From the NCBI GenBank assembly GCA_028877275.1, contig JAPPFP010000009.1, positions 248,001 to 312,000 of the forward strand: DNA of 64,000 bases. The letters run 5' to 3'. Shown piece by piece: positions 37,715-46,024 of the stretch. Each line of letters starts with the position of its first letter. Positions within the stretch are counted from its first letter, which is position 1. Source of the DNA: Acidobacteriota bacterium (GTDB taxonomy: Bacteria > Acidobacteriota > Thermoanaerobaculia > Multivoradales > Multivoraceae). The notes beneath the pieces are model-generated. The model worked only from the letters and a program-made list of their open reading frames with translations, searched no databases and had not been told where the DNA came from. The position numbers and the translations under genes are program-made.

Positions 37715-38623
37715 TCAGAGCGAGAAGTCGTCGAACGACTGGTAGATGCCGCTTCGCTGCTTGACGATCTGTCTCAGGACGTCGTTGGCCAGGGAACTCG
37801 CGCCGAACCGGTACAGGTCGGGATCGAGCCAGTCCTGGCCGAGCGTCTCACGCACCATGACCAGGTGCCGGATCGCGTCCTTGGCGGTCGAGATGCCGCC
37901 CGCCGGCTTCATGCCGATCTTCTGGCCGGTGCGGCGGTAGTGATCGCGGATCGCCTCCAGCATGACGAGCACGACGGGCATCGTGGCGGCCGGTTTGATC
38001 TTGCCGGTCGAGGTCTTGATGAAGTCGGCGCCGGAGCGCATCGCGAGGTCCGAGGCTCGGCGGACCGCGTCGAGGGTGCCGAGCTCTCCGGTCTCCAGGA
38101 TCACCTTGAGGTGGGCCTCGCCGCAGGCTTCCTTGACCGACGCGATTTCGTCCGCGGTGTAGGCGAAGTCGCCAGCCAGGAAGCGGCCCCGGGAGATGAC
38201 CATGTCCACTTCGTCGGCGCCTGCCTCGACCGCGCGCCGGACTTCGAGGAGCTTGATCTCGATCGGCGCCTGACCGGCGGGGAAGCTGGTGGCGACCGAG
38301 GCGACGTTGATCCCGCTGCCCTCGAGCGCCCGTTTGGCGACGCCGACCAGCGCCGGGTACACGCATACGGCGGCCACGTGCGGAAGGTCGGGCAGCGCCG
38401 CGTGAAGCTGGAGCGCCTTGGCGCAGAGCTGCCGCACCTTGCCCTCGGAGTCGGCGCCCTCGAGCGTCGTCAGGTCGATCATCGACAGGGTCAGGTGGAG
38501 CGCCTGGAGCTTGGCGTCCTTCTTGATCGAGCGCGAGCAGAGCCTCGCGACCCGCTCCTCGACGCCGACGGCGTCGATTGGCGGCGACTCGAACGACGCG
38601 GTGGCAGTCGAGATCTGCATCAC
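37715..38623 (-). CDS. deoC: Deoxyribose-phosphate aldolase
   Basis: Cleaves 2-deoxyribose 5-phosphate to acetaldehyde and glyceraldehyde 3-phosphate. Length is 302 aa, longer than E. coli DeoC because of an N-terminal arm. The active site is complete: D140 in GADEVDMVIS, Schiff-base K203 in FIKTSTGK and K239 in GMKPAGGI. Start is GTG 38623 followed at once by ATG 38620; a TAGACT box at 38629-38634 ends 5 or 8 nt before them, so the operon mRNA may be leaderless. Downstream are two ALDH-type genes, which could turn the acetaldehyde into acetate. Confidence 0.97.
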   Translation of the reverse strand: MMQISTATASFESPPIDAVGVEERVARLCSRSIKKDAKLQALHLTLSMIDLTTLEGADSEGKVRQLCAKALQLHAALPDLPHVAAVCVYPALVGVAKRALEGSGINVASVATSFPAGQAPIEIKLLEVRRAVEAGADEVDMVISRGRFLAGDFAYTADEIASVKEACGEAHLKVILETGELGTLDAVRRASDLAMRSGADFIKTSTGKIKPAATMPVVLVMLEAIRDHYRRTGQKIGMKPAGGISTAKDAIRHLVMVRETLGQDWLDPDLYRFGASSLANDVLRQIVKQRSGIYQSFDDFSL

Positions 38624-38628
38624 CCGTC

Positions 38629-38634
38629 AGTCTA
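38629..38634 (-). promoter_or_regulatory. Putative -10 box (TAGACT) of the deoC operon
   Basis: Minus-strand TAGACT ends 5 nt before the GTG and 8 nt before the ATG of deoC. The same hexamer precedes the DUF819 gene at 33570-33575. Confidence 0.5.
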
Positions 38635-38678
38635 CGCCGGTTCGACCCGCAGCGGGGCTGTGGCAGAGTCCTCGTGTC

Positions 38679-39773
38679 ATGGCTGGGAACACGTTCGGAA
38701 CCGCGCTGCGGCTGACCACCGCCGGCGAGAGCCACGGGCCGGGCTACGTCGGCATTCTCGACGGGGTGCCGCCGGGCCTGGAACTGTCCGAGGCCGATCT
38801 GCAGCCGGACCTTGACCGCCGTAGGCCCGGTCAGTCGAAGCTGACGACGCAGCGGATGGAGCCGGACGAGGCCCGCATCCTGTCCGGCGTGTTCGAGGGC
38901 AGGACGACGGGCACGCCGATCGCCTTCCTGATCGAGAACCGCGACCAGCGGCCGAAGGACTACAGCGAGATCAGGGACAAGTACCGGCCCGGTCACGCCG
39001 ACTACACGTTCGACGCGAAGTACGGCTTCCGCGACTACCGGGGCGGCGGCCGTTCGAGCGCTCGCGAGACGTCGGTGCGGGTGGCGGCCGCGGCGGTGGC
39101 GAAGAAGCTGCTACGGGAGCGCTGGGGAGTCGCGATCGTCGGCTACGTGAAGAGCATCGGCGACATCGAGGGGCGGATCGACGATCCGGCCGCGGTCACC
39201 CTGGAGCAGGTCGAGGCCAACCCGGTGCGTTGCCCGGACCAGGAGGCCGCCAGGCGGATGGCGGACCTGATCGAGCGGATGCGATCGGAGCGCGACTCGA
39301 TCGGCGGCGTTTCGGAACTCGTTGCGACCGGCGTGCCGCCGGGCTGGGGCGAACCGGTGTTCGACAAGCTGAAGGCGGACCTGGGCAAGGCGCTGTTCAG
39401 CCTGCCGGCGGTGTTGGGCGTCGAGTACGGCGCCGGCTTCGGCGTAGCGACCGCTCGCGGCAGCGAGAACAACGATCCGTTCGAGATGCGGGGAGGCAGC
39501 GTCGCCACTCGCGGCAACCGCCACGGCGGGATGCTGGGCGGCATCTCGTCAGGTCAGCCGATCGTGCTGCGCTGCGCCGTCAAGCCGACCAGCAGCCTGC
39601 CGCAGCCCCAGGACACGGTGACCCGCGCGGGTGAGCCAACGACGATCGCGACCAGGGGCCGTCACGACCCGTGTCTGCTGCCGCGCTTCGTGCCGATGGG
39701 GGAGGCGATGATCGCCCTGGTGCTGGCCGACCACGGCCTGCGCCAGGTCGCCGTTACAGACGTGCTGGACTAG
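38679..39773 (+). CDS. aroC: Chorismate synthase
   Basis: Converts 5-enolpyruvylshikimate 3-phosphate to chorismate with reduced FMN, the last shikimate-pathway step. It has 364 aa. Signatures: TAGESHGPGYVGILDGVPPG at the N-terminus, RRPGQSKLTTQR, the GRSSARET segment in the middle, and GGMLGGISSGQPIVLRCAVKP near the C-terminus. ATG 38679 is chosen for the conserved N-terminus; a longer in-frame version would overlap deoC on the other strand. It stands alone among shikimate genes here. Copy C of the stem-loop repeat family starts right after its stop. Confidence 0.98.
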   Translation: MAGNTFGTALRLTTAGESHGPGYVGILDGVPPGLELSEADLQPDLDRRRPGQSKLTTQRMEPDEARILSGVFEGRTTGTPIAFLIENRDQRPKDYSEIRDKYRPGHADYTFDAKYGFRDYRGGGRSSARETSVRVAAAAVAKKLLRERWGVAIVGYVKSIGDIEGRIDDPAAVTLEQVEANPVRCPDQEAARRMADLIERMRSERDSIGGVSELVATGVPPGWGEPVFDKLKADLGKALFSLPAVLGVEYGAGFGVATARGSENNDPFEMRGGSVATRGNRHGGMLGGISSGQPIVLRCAVKPTSSLPQPQDTVTRAGEPTTIATRGRHDPCLLPRFVPMGEAMIALVLADHGLRQVAVTDVLD

Positions 39774-39775
39774 CG

Positions 39776-39828
39776 CGGGCCGCTTCGCGGCCGCGCCCGG
39801 ATGCCGGCGAGGACGCCGGCGCACCCAG
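39776..39828 (+). repeat. Structured 3'-end repeat, copy C (after aroC)
   Basis: Begins 2 nt after the aroC stop. Stems: ggccgc-ttc-gcggcc (39778-39792) and gccggc with gccggc (39803-39820), followed by the tail gcgcacccag (39819-39828) shared with copies A and B. The stem sequences differ from the other copies but the order stem, stem, tail is the same. The region lies between convergent aroC and MaoC-type genes. Confidence 0.6.
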
Positions 39829-39836
39829 TGTTGAGG

Positions 39837-40259
39837 CTACGGGTCGATCTTTGCCGTGGCCTTGCCCATCACGACGACATCCCCATCCTGGTTCACCGTC
39901 GTGACCGACAGGTCGACGAGGCTCTGGCCGTCCTCGTCGCGTACCGCGTCGACCTTCGCCGTCGCCGTCAGCGCGTCGCCCGGCCAGACCTGCCGCGTGA
40001 AGCGGACGCCGTAGGCGGTCAGCCGGCCGTCGCCGACGAAGTCGGTGACCATCCGGCCGGTCATGCCCATCGTCAGCATGCCGTGGGCGAAGACGGTCGG
40101 GTACTTCGCTACCTTGGTGGTGAAGATCTCATCGGAGTGGAGCGGGTTGTAGTCACCCGAGGCGCCCGCGTACTGGACGATCTGGGTGCGGGAGAGGTCG
40201 TCGGTGAGCTTCTGGGTGTAGGTGTCGCCGACCTGGACCTTGCTTGCCTGAAGTGCCAT
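39837..40259 (-). CDS. MaoC-type dehydratase, C-terminal-type subunit (HadB-like)
   Basis: A 140-aa hotdog dehydratase. The catalytic hydratase-2 motif is present: YAGASGDYNPLHSDEIF at about 30-46, with the Asp and His of the DxNPxH signature (D37, H42), then FAHGMLTMGMTGRM. It is the catalytic partner of the FAS1-like protein encoded 11 nt upstream, as in HadA-HadB heterodimers that dehydrate 3-hydroxyacyl-ACP or -CoA. Start at ATG 40259 is supported by AGGAGA 6 nt upstream; longer in-frame versions run through the neighbouring gene. Chain-length preference is unknown. Confidence 0.9.
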   Translation of the reverse strand: MALQASKVQVGDTYTQKLTDDLSRTQIVQYAGASGDYNPLHSDEIFTTKVAKYPTVFAHGMLTMGMTGRMVTDFVGDGRLTAYGVRFTRQVWPGDALTATAKVDAVRDEDGQSLVDLSVTTVNQDGDVVVMGKATAKIDP

Positions 40260-40270
40260 TCGCTGTCTCC

Positions 40271-40762
40271 TCAGTCGCTCTCGACGACCTTCTCGGTGCG
40301 CACGCCGACGCCGGTGGCGCGCACGACGAGTTCGCCGGATTCGTCGTAGTACTCGGTGATGTTCTCGCTGAACTTCAGGTTGCCGCCGCGCTTGCCCTGC
40401 CGTTCCCAGCTCTTGCCGGGCCGGGTCTTGAGGGTCAGCGTCTCGCCGGGGCTCACGTGCCGGAAGTACTCGAAGCGCTGCTCGGCGTGCAGCCCCGTGC
40501 CGCCATCGCCGCCGGTCCGCGTGGGCGGCACGCCGGTCGGCTCCTTGCCGGAGCCGAACCACGGCTCGCCGATCTTGGGGCGCAGGAAGTAGTCGGGGTC
40601 GAACTGGGCCGAGGCCTGGTAGAAGGTGGGCGGCGCGATGGTCTTGCCGGGTTCCGTGTCCGCTGCCGCCTCGGCGTCGTGATAGATGGGGTTCGGGTCG
40701 CCGACCGCGCGGGCGAACATCATGATGTGGCCTGCCTCGACCGGGAACTTCTTTGCTGCCAT
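40271..40762 (-). CDS. FAS1-like/MaoC N-terminal-type dehydratase subunit (HadA-like)
   Basis: A 163-aa hotdog protein. It has FPVEAGHIMMFARAVGDPNPIYHDAEAA near the N-terminus, including DPNPIYH, TIAPPTFYQASAQFDPDY, and LHAEQRFEYFRHVSPGETL, all typical for the FAS1-like dehydratase domain of HadA/HadC and of the N-half of MaoC-type hydratases. ATG 40762 has a GAGGAGGA-type ribosome site 10 nt upstream (40773-40780). It is followed by the partner gene after 11 nt. Together they are likely to form a heterodimeric 3-hydroxyacyl thioester dehydratase. Confidence 0.9.
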   Translation of the reverse strand: MAAKKFPVEAGHIMMFARAVGDPNPIYHDAEAAADTEPGKTIAPPTFYQASAQFDPDYFLRPKIGEPWFGSGKEPTGVPPTRTGGDGGTGLHAEQRFEYFRHVSPGETLTLKTRPGKSWERQGKRGGNLKFSENITEYYDESGELVVRATGVGVRTEKVVESD

Positions 40763-40838
40763 TCCGGTTCCGTCCTCCTCTTCGAGTGGTCTCTGAAGCG
40801 CAATCTCGTGCGTGGTTTGAGCGCGTGACTGTAGCAGC

Positions 40839-41564
40839 ATGAACCTGCTTCTGTTGGAGGACGCGGACTTCGATCGGACGGCCGGCTCAGGTGCGCGCGC
40901 GGTCGTGACCGGGGAGCGCCTGAAGCACGTCCGCAAGGTTCTGCGGGCGGAGGTCGGCGACACGCTCGAAGTAGGTCGCTTGAGCGGTGGCATTGGCCGC
41001 GGGCGGATCGTCGAGTTGAGCCGCGAGTGCGTCGTGCTGGAGTTGGGTCCGCTCGACCTGGAGCCGCCGCCGGCGCTGCGAGTGACTTTGGTGCTGGCGT
41101 TGCCGCGGCCCAAGTTCGTAGGCCGCATCCTGCAGGCAGCGGCGGCCATGGGGGTCAAGCGGATCCTGCTCGTCCACACGGCCCGGGTGGAGAAGAGCTA
41201 CTGGCAGAGCTCCGTGATGCTGCCGGATGCCCTGCGGCGTCACCTGATGCGGGGTCTGGCGCAGGCGCGGGACACGGTGCTGCCGGAGATCGAGTGCCTG
41301 AGAGGGCCGCGGGACCTGACCGAGGCGCTGCCCGGCCTGGTTCAGGACCACGAGCAGGTCCTGGTGGCCGATGCCGCCGGTGACGAGCCGTGTCCGCTGG
41401 GCGTCGATGGCCCGACGGCGCTGCTGGTCGGTCCCGAAGGCGGCCTACTGGACGAGGAGCTTGCCTCGTGGGGACACGCCGGCGCCACAGTCGTGAGTCT
41501 CGGCCGGCGGGCGCTGCGGGTCGAGCACGCCGTCGTGGCCCTCCTGTCGCGCCTCGCCTCCTGA
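40839..41564 (+). CDS. rsmE: 16S rRNA (uracil1498-N3)-methyltransferase
   Basis: A 241-aa SPOUT methyltransferase that methylates U1498 in the 30S subunit using S-adenosylmethionine. The N-terminal PUA-like domain contains ERLKHVRKVLRAEVGD. The C-terminal trefoil knot has LALPRPKFVGRILQAAAAMG, LLVGPEGGLLDEELA and VSLGRRALRVEHAVVALL, the SAM-binding and knot signatures. It is divergent from the dehydratase pair and convergent with pheT. Confidence 0.96.
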   Translation: MNLLLLEDADFDRTAGSGARAVVTGERLKHVRKVLRAEVGDTLEVGRLSGGIGRGRIVELSRECVVLELGPLDLEPPPALRVTLVLALPRPKFVGRILQAAAAMGVKRILLVHTARVEKSYWQSSVMLPDALRRHLMRGLAQARDTVLPEIECLRGPRDLTEALPGLVQDHEQVLVADAAGDEPCPLGVDGPTALLVGPEGGLLDEELASWGHAGATVVSLGRRALRVEHAVVALLSRLAS

Positions 41565-41592
41565 GCACGCGGGCGGCGCGGGCTCCCGGGCC

Positions 41593-44139
41593 CTACTCGC
41601 GGAGCTTCGCGCCGACGGACCTCTCGACCTGTCCCAGGATGCGCCGGCGGAGCTTCTTCACGTCGCGGTCGCGGAGGGTGCGGTTCGGGGCCCGGAAGGT
41701 GAGGTGGTAGGCGAGGCTCTTCGAGCCTTCGCCGATCGCCTCGCCCCGGAACACGTCGAACAGTTCGACGGCGGAGAGCAGGGGCCTGCCGGAGGCGAGG
41801 AGGGCGGCCTCGACGGCCGCGGCCGGTGTCGCCTCGTCCACGATCAGGGCCAGGTCCTCGCGCACTTCCGGATAGACGGGCACGGGCTCGACCTGGAGGG
41901 AATCGGGGACGAGCTCGAGGATGCGGTCGAGGTCGAGTTCGGCGGCGAGGACGGGGTGACCGTCCGCGGGCTCCAGATCGAAACGGGCGGCCACCGCCGG
42001 CAGGACTTCGCCCAGCCAGCCGACGGGCTTCGAGTCGGCGCCGATTCCGATCGCCGCGGAACGTCCGGGGCGGTACGACGGTGGCGTTGAGTCCGCCTCC
42101 GGCGCGCTGAACTCGACCGCCAGGCCGAGCCGGTCCAGGACCGTCTCGACGACGCCCTTGATGTCGAAGAAGTCGAAGCAGTCATCGCTGGCGCCGGCTG
42201 CCTGCCAGTGATCTGCCCGGCGCGGACCGGTCAGCACGATCGCGGCGCACTCGCGCTCCTCGGGCAGCGAATCGCCTTCGGCGACCGGGAACACGCGGCC
42301 GACCTCGAACAGGGCGAGCCGGTCCGTGAAACGGCTGTTCGACGCCGCGGCTTCCAGCACAGACGCGAGCAGGCTGCGGCGCATGACGACGCGGTCGAGG
42401 GTCGAGGGATTGGCGAGCCGGAGGTAGGGCGGCGGCTCGCCGTCTTCGGGTTGCAGTTTCGCTTCCGCCTCCGGCGTCGTCAGCCGGTAGCTGACGATCT
42501 CCTGCAGCCCGAGGTCGGCGAAGGTGTCCTTGATTCGGTCCTCGAAGGCCTGCTCCCGGTTGCCGCGCTGCGGCGGCAGCACGTCGCTGAGCACGGTCGA
42601 GGGGATGCGGTCGTAGCCGTAGATGCGGCACACTTCCTCGACCAGGTCGTGCTGACCTTCGATGTCGAGGCGGTGGTCCGGGACGGTGACCCGTAGATCG
42701 GCCGCGGGGTCCTCGATCTCGACCTCGAACTCGAGGCGTCGTAGCAGGTTCGCGATCTCCTCGGCGTCGAGATCGAGACCACTCAGCCGGCGCAGATAGC
42801 CGAGGTCGAAGTCGATTGTGACGGCCGGGGCCGGTTCCGGGTAGTGATCGACGATCCCCTCGGCGATCGTGCCGCCGGCGTGAAGCCGGAGCAGTTCGGC
42901 GGCCCGCCGGGCGCCGAGCAGCGCCTGGGTCGGGTGGACGCCGCGACTGAAGCGGAACCCGGCCTCGGTGTGGACGCCGAGCTGGCGTTGGGTGCGCCGG
43001 ATGCTTCGCGGCTCCCAGGCGGCCGCTTCCAGCAGCACGTTGCGGGTTTCCGGACCGATCTCGCTGTCCCGGCCTCCCATCACGCCGCCGACGCTGAGCG
43101 AGCCGGCGGGGTCGGTGACCATGATCTGGTTCGTCCGCAGCTTCTGCTCGGCGCCGTCGAGCGTCGTCAGACGTTCACCCTCGTGGGCCAGTCGCGTGAC
43201 GATCCGCACCGGGCCGCCGTCCGCATAGCTGTCGGCCCGCTGCCGCAGCAGGTCGTAGTCGAACGTGTGGTTCGGCTGGCCGACCTCGAGCATCACGTAG
43301 TTGCTGACGTCGACGACGTTGCTGATCGGCCGTTGCCCTGCGAGCTGCAACCGGTGCTGCATCCAGTACGGAGACGCACCCTGCTCGATGCCCTCGATCA
43401 GCAGGGCGACGAACCGCGGATTGAGTTCGGGGTTCTCGGTCGCGAGCTCGACCCGGTCGGCGATCGGCGGTCCGTCCATCGTGAGCGGGACGGCGGGCGG
43501 CCGGAACGCGGCCTCCGTGAGCGCCGCGACCTCGCGCGCAACCCCCAGGATCGAGGCGCAGCGGGCGATGTTGGGAATCACGTCGATGTCGAGCACGACA
43601 TCGCCGAGCACTTCGGCGAGGGGCCGTCCGGGGCGAAGGTCCGGGAGTTCGTCGGCGGGCTCGAACAGGATGATCCCCTCGTGGTCCTCGCCGAGCCCGA
43701 GCTCCGCGGCCGAGCACAGCATCGCGTCGCTGGTGATGCCGCGCAGCTTCTTCGGCTTGAGCCGGGTGATCTTCAGGTCACGGTAGGGGTTGCGGTAGCT
43801 GGCGCCGGCGAGCAGCAGGGCGCCCCAGGGACCCGCGTCGCCGAGGTCCTGGCCGAGGAGCGGGAACAGGTTGGGGGCCCCGGTGATCACCTTCCGGGTG
43901 GAGTCGGCGCCGTAGTCGACGGTTGCGAGCACCAGGCGGTCGGCGTCCGGCACCGGGTCGACGCGCAGGACTTTCGCCGCCATCACCAGGTCGGCCGGCC
44001 AGGGCAGCTCGGCGCCGTTGACGCCGAAGCGTTCGATCGCCTTGACCTCCAGGCCGGCATTGGTGAGCAGCTCGGCGAGGTCGTCCGGGGAACCACCGAG
44101 CTCGACGAAATCGCCGAGCCAACTGAGCGGAACGCGCAT
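41593..44139 (-). CDS. pheT: Phenylalanyl-tRNA synthetase beta subunit
   Basis: Forms the alpha2-beta2 PheRS that charges tRNA-Phe. The 848-aa protein begins MRVPLSWLGDFVELGG and includes the EMAP-II-like tRNA-binding domain at about 40-150 (VLATVDYGADSTRKVITGAPN), the B3/B4 editing domain (VDVSNYVMLEVGQPNHTFDYD), the B5 domain (EGIVDHYPEPAPAV onward), and the C-terminal FDX-ACB domain (VYPEVREDLALIVDE, FRAPNRTLRDRDV). Its ATG overlaps the pheS stop by one base (TGATG), so translation is coupled. Confidence 0.98.
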   Translation of the reverse strand: MRVPLSWLGDFVELGGSPDDLAELLTNAGLEVKAIERFGVNGAELPWPADLVMAAKVLRVDPVPDADRLVLATVDYGADSTRKVITGAPNLFPLLGQDLGDAGPWGALLLAGASYRNPYRDLKITRLKPKKLRGITSDAMLCSAAELGLGEDHEGIILFEPADELPDLRPGRPLAEVLGDVVLDIDVIPNIARCASILGVAREVAALTEAAFRPPAVPLTMDGPPIADRVELATENPELNPRFVALLIEGIEQGASPYWMQHRLQLAGQRPISNVVDVSNYVMLEVGQPNHTFDYDLLRQRADSYADGGPVRIVTRLAHEGERLTTLDGAEQKLRTNQIMVTDPAGSLSVGGVMGGRDSEIGPETRNVLLEAAAWEPRSIRRTQRQLGVHTEAGFRFSRGVHPTQALLGARRAAELLRLHAGGTIAEGIVDHYPEPAPAVTIDFDLGYLRRLSGLDLDAEEIANLLRRLEFEVEIEDPAADLRVTVPDHRLDIEGQHDLVEEVCRIYGYDRIPSTVLSDVLPPQRGNREQAFEDRIKDTFADLGLQEIVSYRLTTPEAEAKLQPEDGEPPPYLRLANPSTLDRVVMRRSLLASVLEAAASNSRFTDRLALFEVGRVFPVAEGDSLPEERECAAIVLTGPRRADHWQAAGASDDCFDFFDIKGVVETVLDRLGLAVEFSAPEADSTPPSYRPGRSAAIGIGADSKPVGWLGEVLPAVAARFDLEPADGHPVLAAELDLDRILELVPDSLQVEPVPVYPEVREDLALIVDEATPAAAVEAALLASGRPLLSAVELFDVFRGEAIGEGSKSLAYHLTFRAPNRTLRDRDVKKLRRRILGQVERSVGAKLRE

Positions 44140-45176
44140 CAGACGAACCGCTGGAACTGGCGCAGGAAGCGCAGGTCGTTGGACCAGAAGTAGCGGATGT
44201 CGCGGATGCCGTGCCGGAGCATGGCGATCCGCTCGGGCCCCATGCCGAAGGCGAAGCCGCTCCACTCGTCCGGGTCGTAGCCGCCGTTCCTGAGCACGGT
44301 CGGGTGGACCATGCCGCAGCCGAGGATCTCGAGCCAGCCGGTCTCCTTGCACAACTGGCAGCCCTTGCCGTCACAGAGGAAGCAGGCGATGTCCATCTCG
44401 GCGCTCGGCTCGGTGAACGGGAAGTAGCTGGCCCGGAAGCGGGCGCCGCGGCCTTCTCCGAACAGGCGGCGGGCGAACTCGGTCAGGGTGCCCTTGAGAT
44501 CGGCGAACGTGATCGCCGGGCCCACCGCCAGCCCCTCGATCTGGTGGAATTGGATCTCGCTGCGGGAGGTGATCTGCTCGTTGCGGTAGCACATGCCGGG
44601 CAGGATGACGCGCACCGGCGCCGGGTGCTGCTCCTGCATCGCCAGGATCTGCCCACCGCTGGTGTGGGTGCGGAGCACCACGTTTGGATCCGTCGTGTAG
44701 AACGTGTCCTGCATGTCACGCGCGGGATGGTCGGGTGGCATGTTCAGGTCGCCGAAGTTCAGCCGGTCGGTGACCACGTCCGGGCTTCGGTAGGTCTGGA
44801 AGCCCATGTCGCCGAAGATGCGCTCGATGCGGCGCATGACCAGGGTCGACGGGTGCAGGCCGCCGAGAGTGGGCCGGCGTCCGGGCAGGGTGACGTCGAG
44901 GCGGTCCGCGTCGCCGTCGGTTTCGTGCGCCGAGCGCTTCAGTGCTTCCTGGCGCGCTTCGAATGCGGTCTGAAGGGACGTCTTGATCTCGTTGATCCGC
45001 TTGCCGAACGCGGGCCGGTCGGCGGGGTCGATCTCGCCCATCCGGCGGGTCAGAAGCTGCACCTCGCCCTTGCGGCCGATCGTCGCCCGTCGCCACTCCT
45101 CGAGTGCGTCCAGATCGGCCGTGGCGTTCAGTGCCGCCGAGACCCTCGCTTCGATGTCGTCGAGCTGGTCGATCAT
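44139..45176 (-). CDS. pheS: Phenylalanyl-tRNA synthetase alpha subunit
   Basis: Catalytic class II subunit, 345 aa. An N-terminal coiled coil (about 1-90) precedes the catalytic domain, with motif 1 around HPSTLVMRRIERIFGDMGF, motif 2 around GMCYRNEQITSRSEIQFHQIEG, and motif 3 FGMGPERIAMLRHGIRDIR. Between motifs 2 and 3 a zinc-ribbon-like C-x2-C and C-x2-C insertion is present (ACFLCDGKGCQLCKETGW), as seen in a subset of bacterial PheS. The upstream region has TAGAGT in about 50 nt of leader but no clear Shine-Dalgarno sequence. Confidence 0.98.
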   Translation of the reverse strand: MIDQLDDIEARVSAALNATADLDALEEWRRATIGRKGEVQLLTRRMGEIDPADRPAFGKRINEIKTSLQTAFEARQEALKRSAHETDGDADRLDVTLPGRRPTLGGLHPSTLVMRRIERIFGDMGFQTYRSPDVVTDRLNFGDLNMPPDHPARDMQDTFYTTDPNVVLRTHTSGGQILAMQEQHPAPVRVILPGMCYRNEQITSRSEIQFHQIEGLAVGPAITFADLKGTLTEFARRLFGEGRGARFRASYFPFTEPSAEMDIACFLCDGKGCQLCKETGWLEILGCGMVHPTVLRNGGYDPDEWSGFAFGMGPERIAMLRHGIRDIRYFWSNDLRFLRQFQRFV

Positions 45177-45277
45177 GGCGTCAGGCGGATCTTCGTTCGG
45201 CGCCCTGGCTGCGGCGCGGCGCGGCGCCCGACTCTACAAGCCCGCGCCGGAGAGCTGCGGCGAGCGCGTCACTTGGG

Positions 45278-45997
45278 TCAGGCGCGGGTGGCGGCCAACA
45301 GGATCTCCAGGATTGCGCCCAGGAAGAGCAACAGGGGGAGAATCGCCGCGAGCAAGGCCGCCTTCGATGCCTTGATCCCCTGGATTGCGTGAAGGCCGAT
45401 CGCGAAGAGTCCTGCGCTTCCGACAATGGCCAGAACGTCACCGGCAACGGGGATGGCTCGGAGCAAGAAAGCGACGGCTGCGTAGCAAGCGGCTACCCAT
45501 GTGCCGCGAAAGCCCTGCGGCCGTGGCGAGCGGGTGACGATCAGAAGCAGGTGCAGGAATCCGGCGCTGATGAGCGGTCCGAGCAGGCTGAGGACGAAGA
45601 CGAACGGAAGGGACAGCAGGAGGAGCTGCAGACCGATCAACGGGACGATCCGCGCGAGGAGGGGATTCCCTTCCAGGCCGGAGAGGTCAGCGGTCTCGCC
45701 CAGCAACTCCATCCGGGTAACCAGTTCCAGTGTCGCATCGGGCAGCGTCATCGCGAGGACGAAGAGGACCAGGCCGTCCAGAAGGACGCCCAGCATTCCG
45801 ACCAAGCCGGCGAAGAGAAGCGGCCCCCACCAGCCCGCATCGACTCTGGTTCCTCCAAAGAACCCGCGTGGAGAGGTTGCCAGGAGAGCCACAGTGGAAA
45901 GCAAGGCCGCCACCCGGCCACGGTCCTTCCGCTCCTCCCACGGATTGACGACCTCGACGCTCGCGTCGGCGCCGGTGTTATCGTCCCCGGAGTTCAC
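45278..45997 (-). CDS. Yip1-like/unknown integral membrane protein
   Basis: A 239-aa membrane protein with about five hydrophobic segments: WWGPLLFAGLVGMLGVLLDGLVLFVLAM, RIVPLIGLQLLLLSLPFVFVLSLLGPLISAGFLHLLLIV, WVAACYAAVAFLLRAIPVAG, DVLAIVGSAGLFAIGLHAI and AALLAAILPLLLFLGAILEILLAA. The N-terminal ASVEVVNPWEERKDRGRVAALLSTVALL and the overall pattern resemble Yip1-domain proteins; the match is by eye. GTG 45997 is selected because TAAGGT ends exactly 7 nt upstream; the reading frame continues further but then runs opposite to the Fe-S gene. It lies 101 nt downstream of pheS on the opposite side of the promoter region. Function unknown. Confidence 0.65.
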   Translation of the reverse strand: MNSGDDNTGADASVEVVNPWEERKDRGRVAALLSTVALLATSPRGFFGGTRVDAGWWGPLLFAGLVGMLGVLLDGLVLFVLAMTLPDATLELVTRMELLGETADLSGLEGNPLLARIVPLIGLQLLLLSLPFVFVLSLLGPLISAGFLHLLLIVTRSPRPQGFRGTWVAACYAAVAFLLRAIPVAGDVLAIVGSAGLFAIGLHAIQGIKASKAALLAAILPLLLFLGAILEILLAATRA

Positions 45998-46004
45998 GCG
46001 GAGC

Positions 46005-46010
46005 ACCTTA
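46005..46010 (-). promoter_or_regulatory. Putative -10 box (TAAGGT) of the Yip1-like gene
   Basis: Minus-strand TAAGGT ends exactly 7 nt before GTG 45997, the same spacing as at 2082, 5610, 30940 and 33583. It decides the start of this gene. Confidence 0.45.
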
Positions 46011-46024
46011 CCGGAGCGATCCTG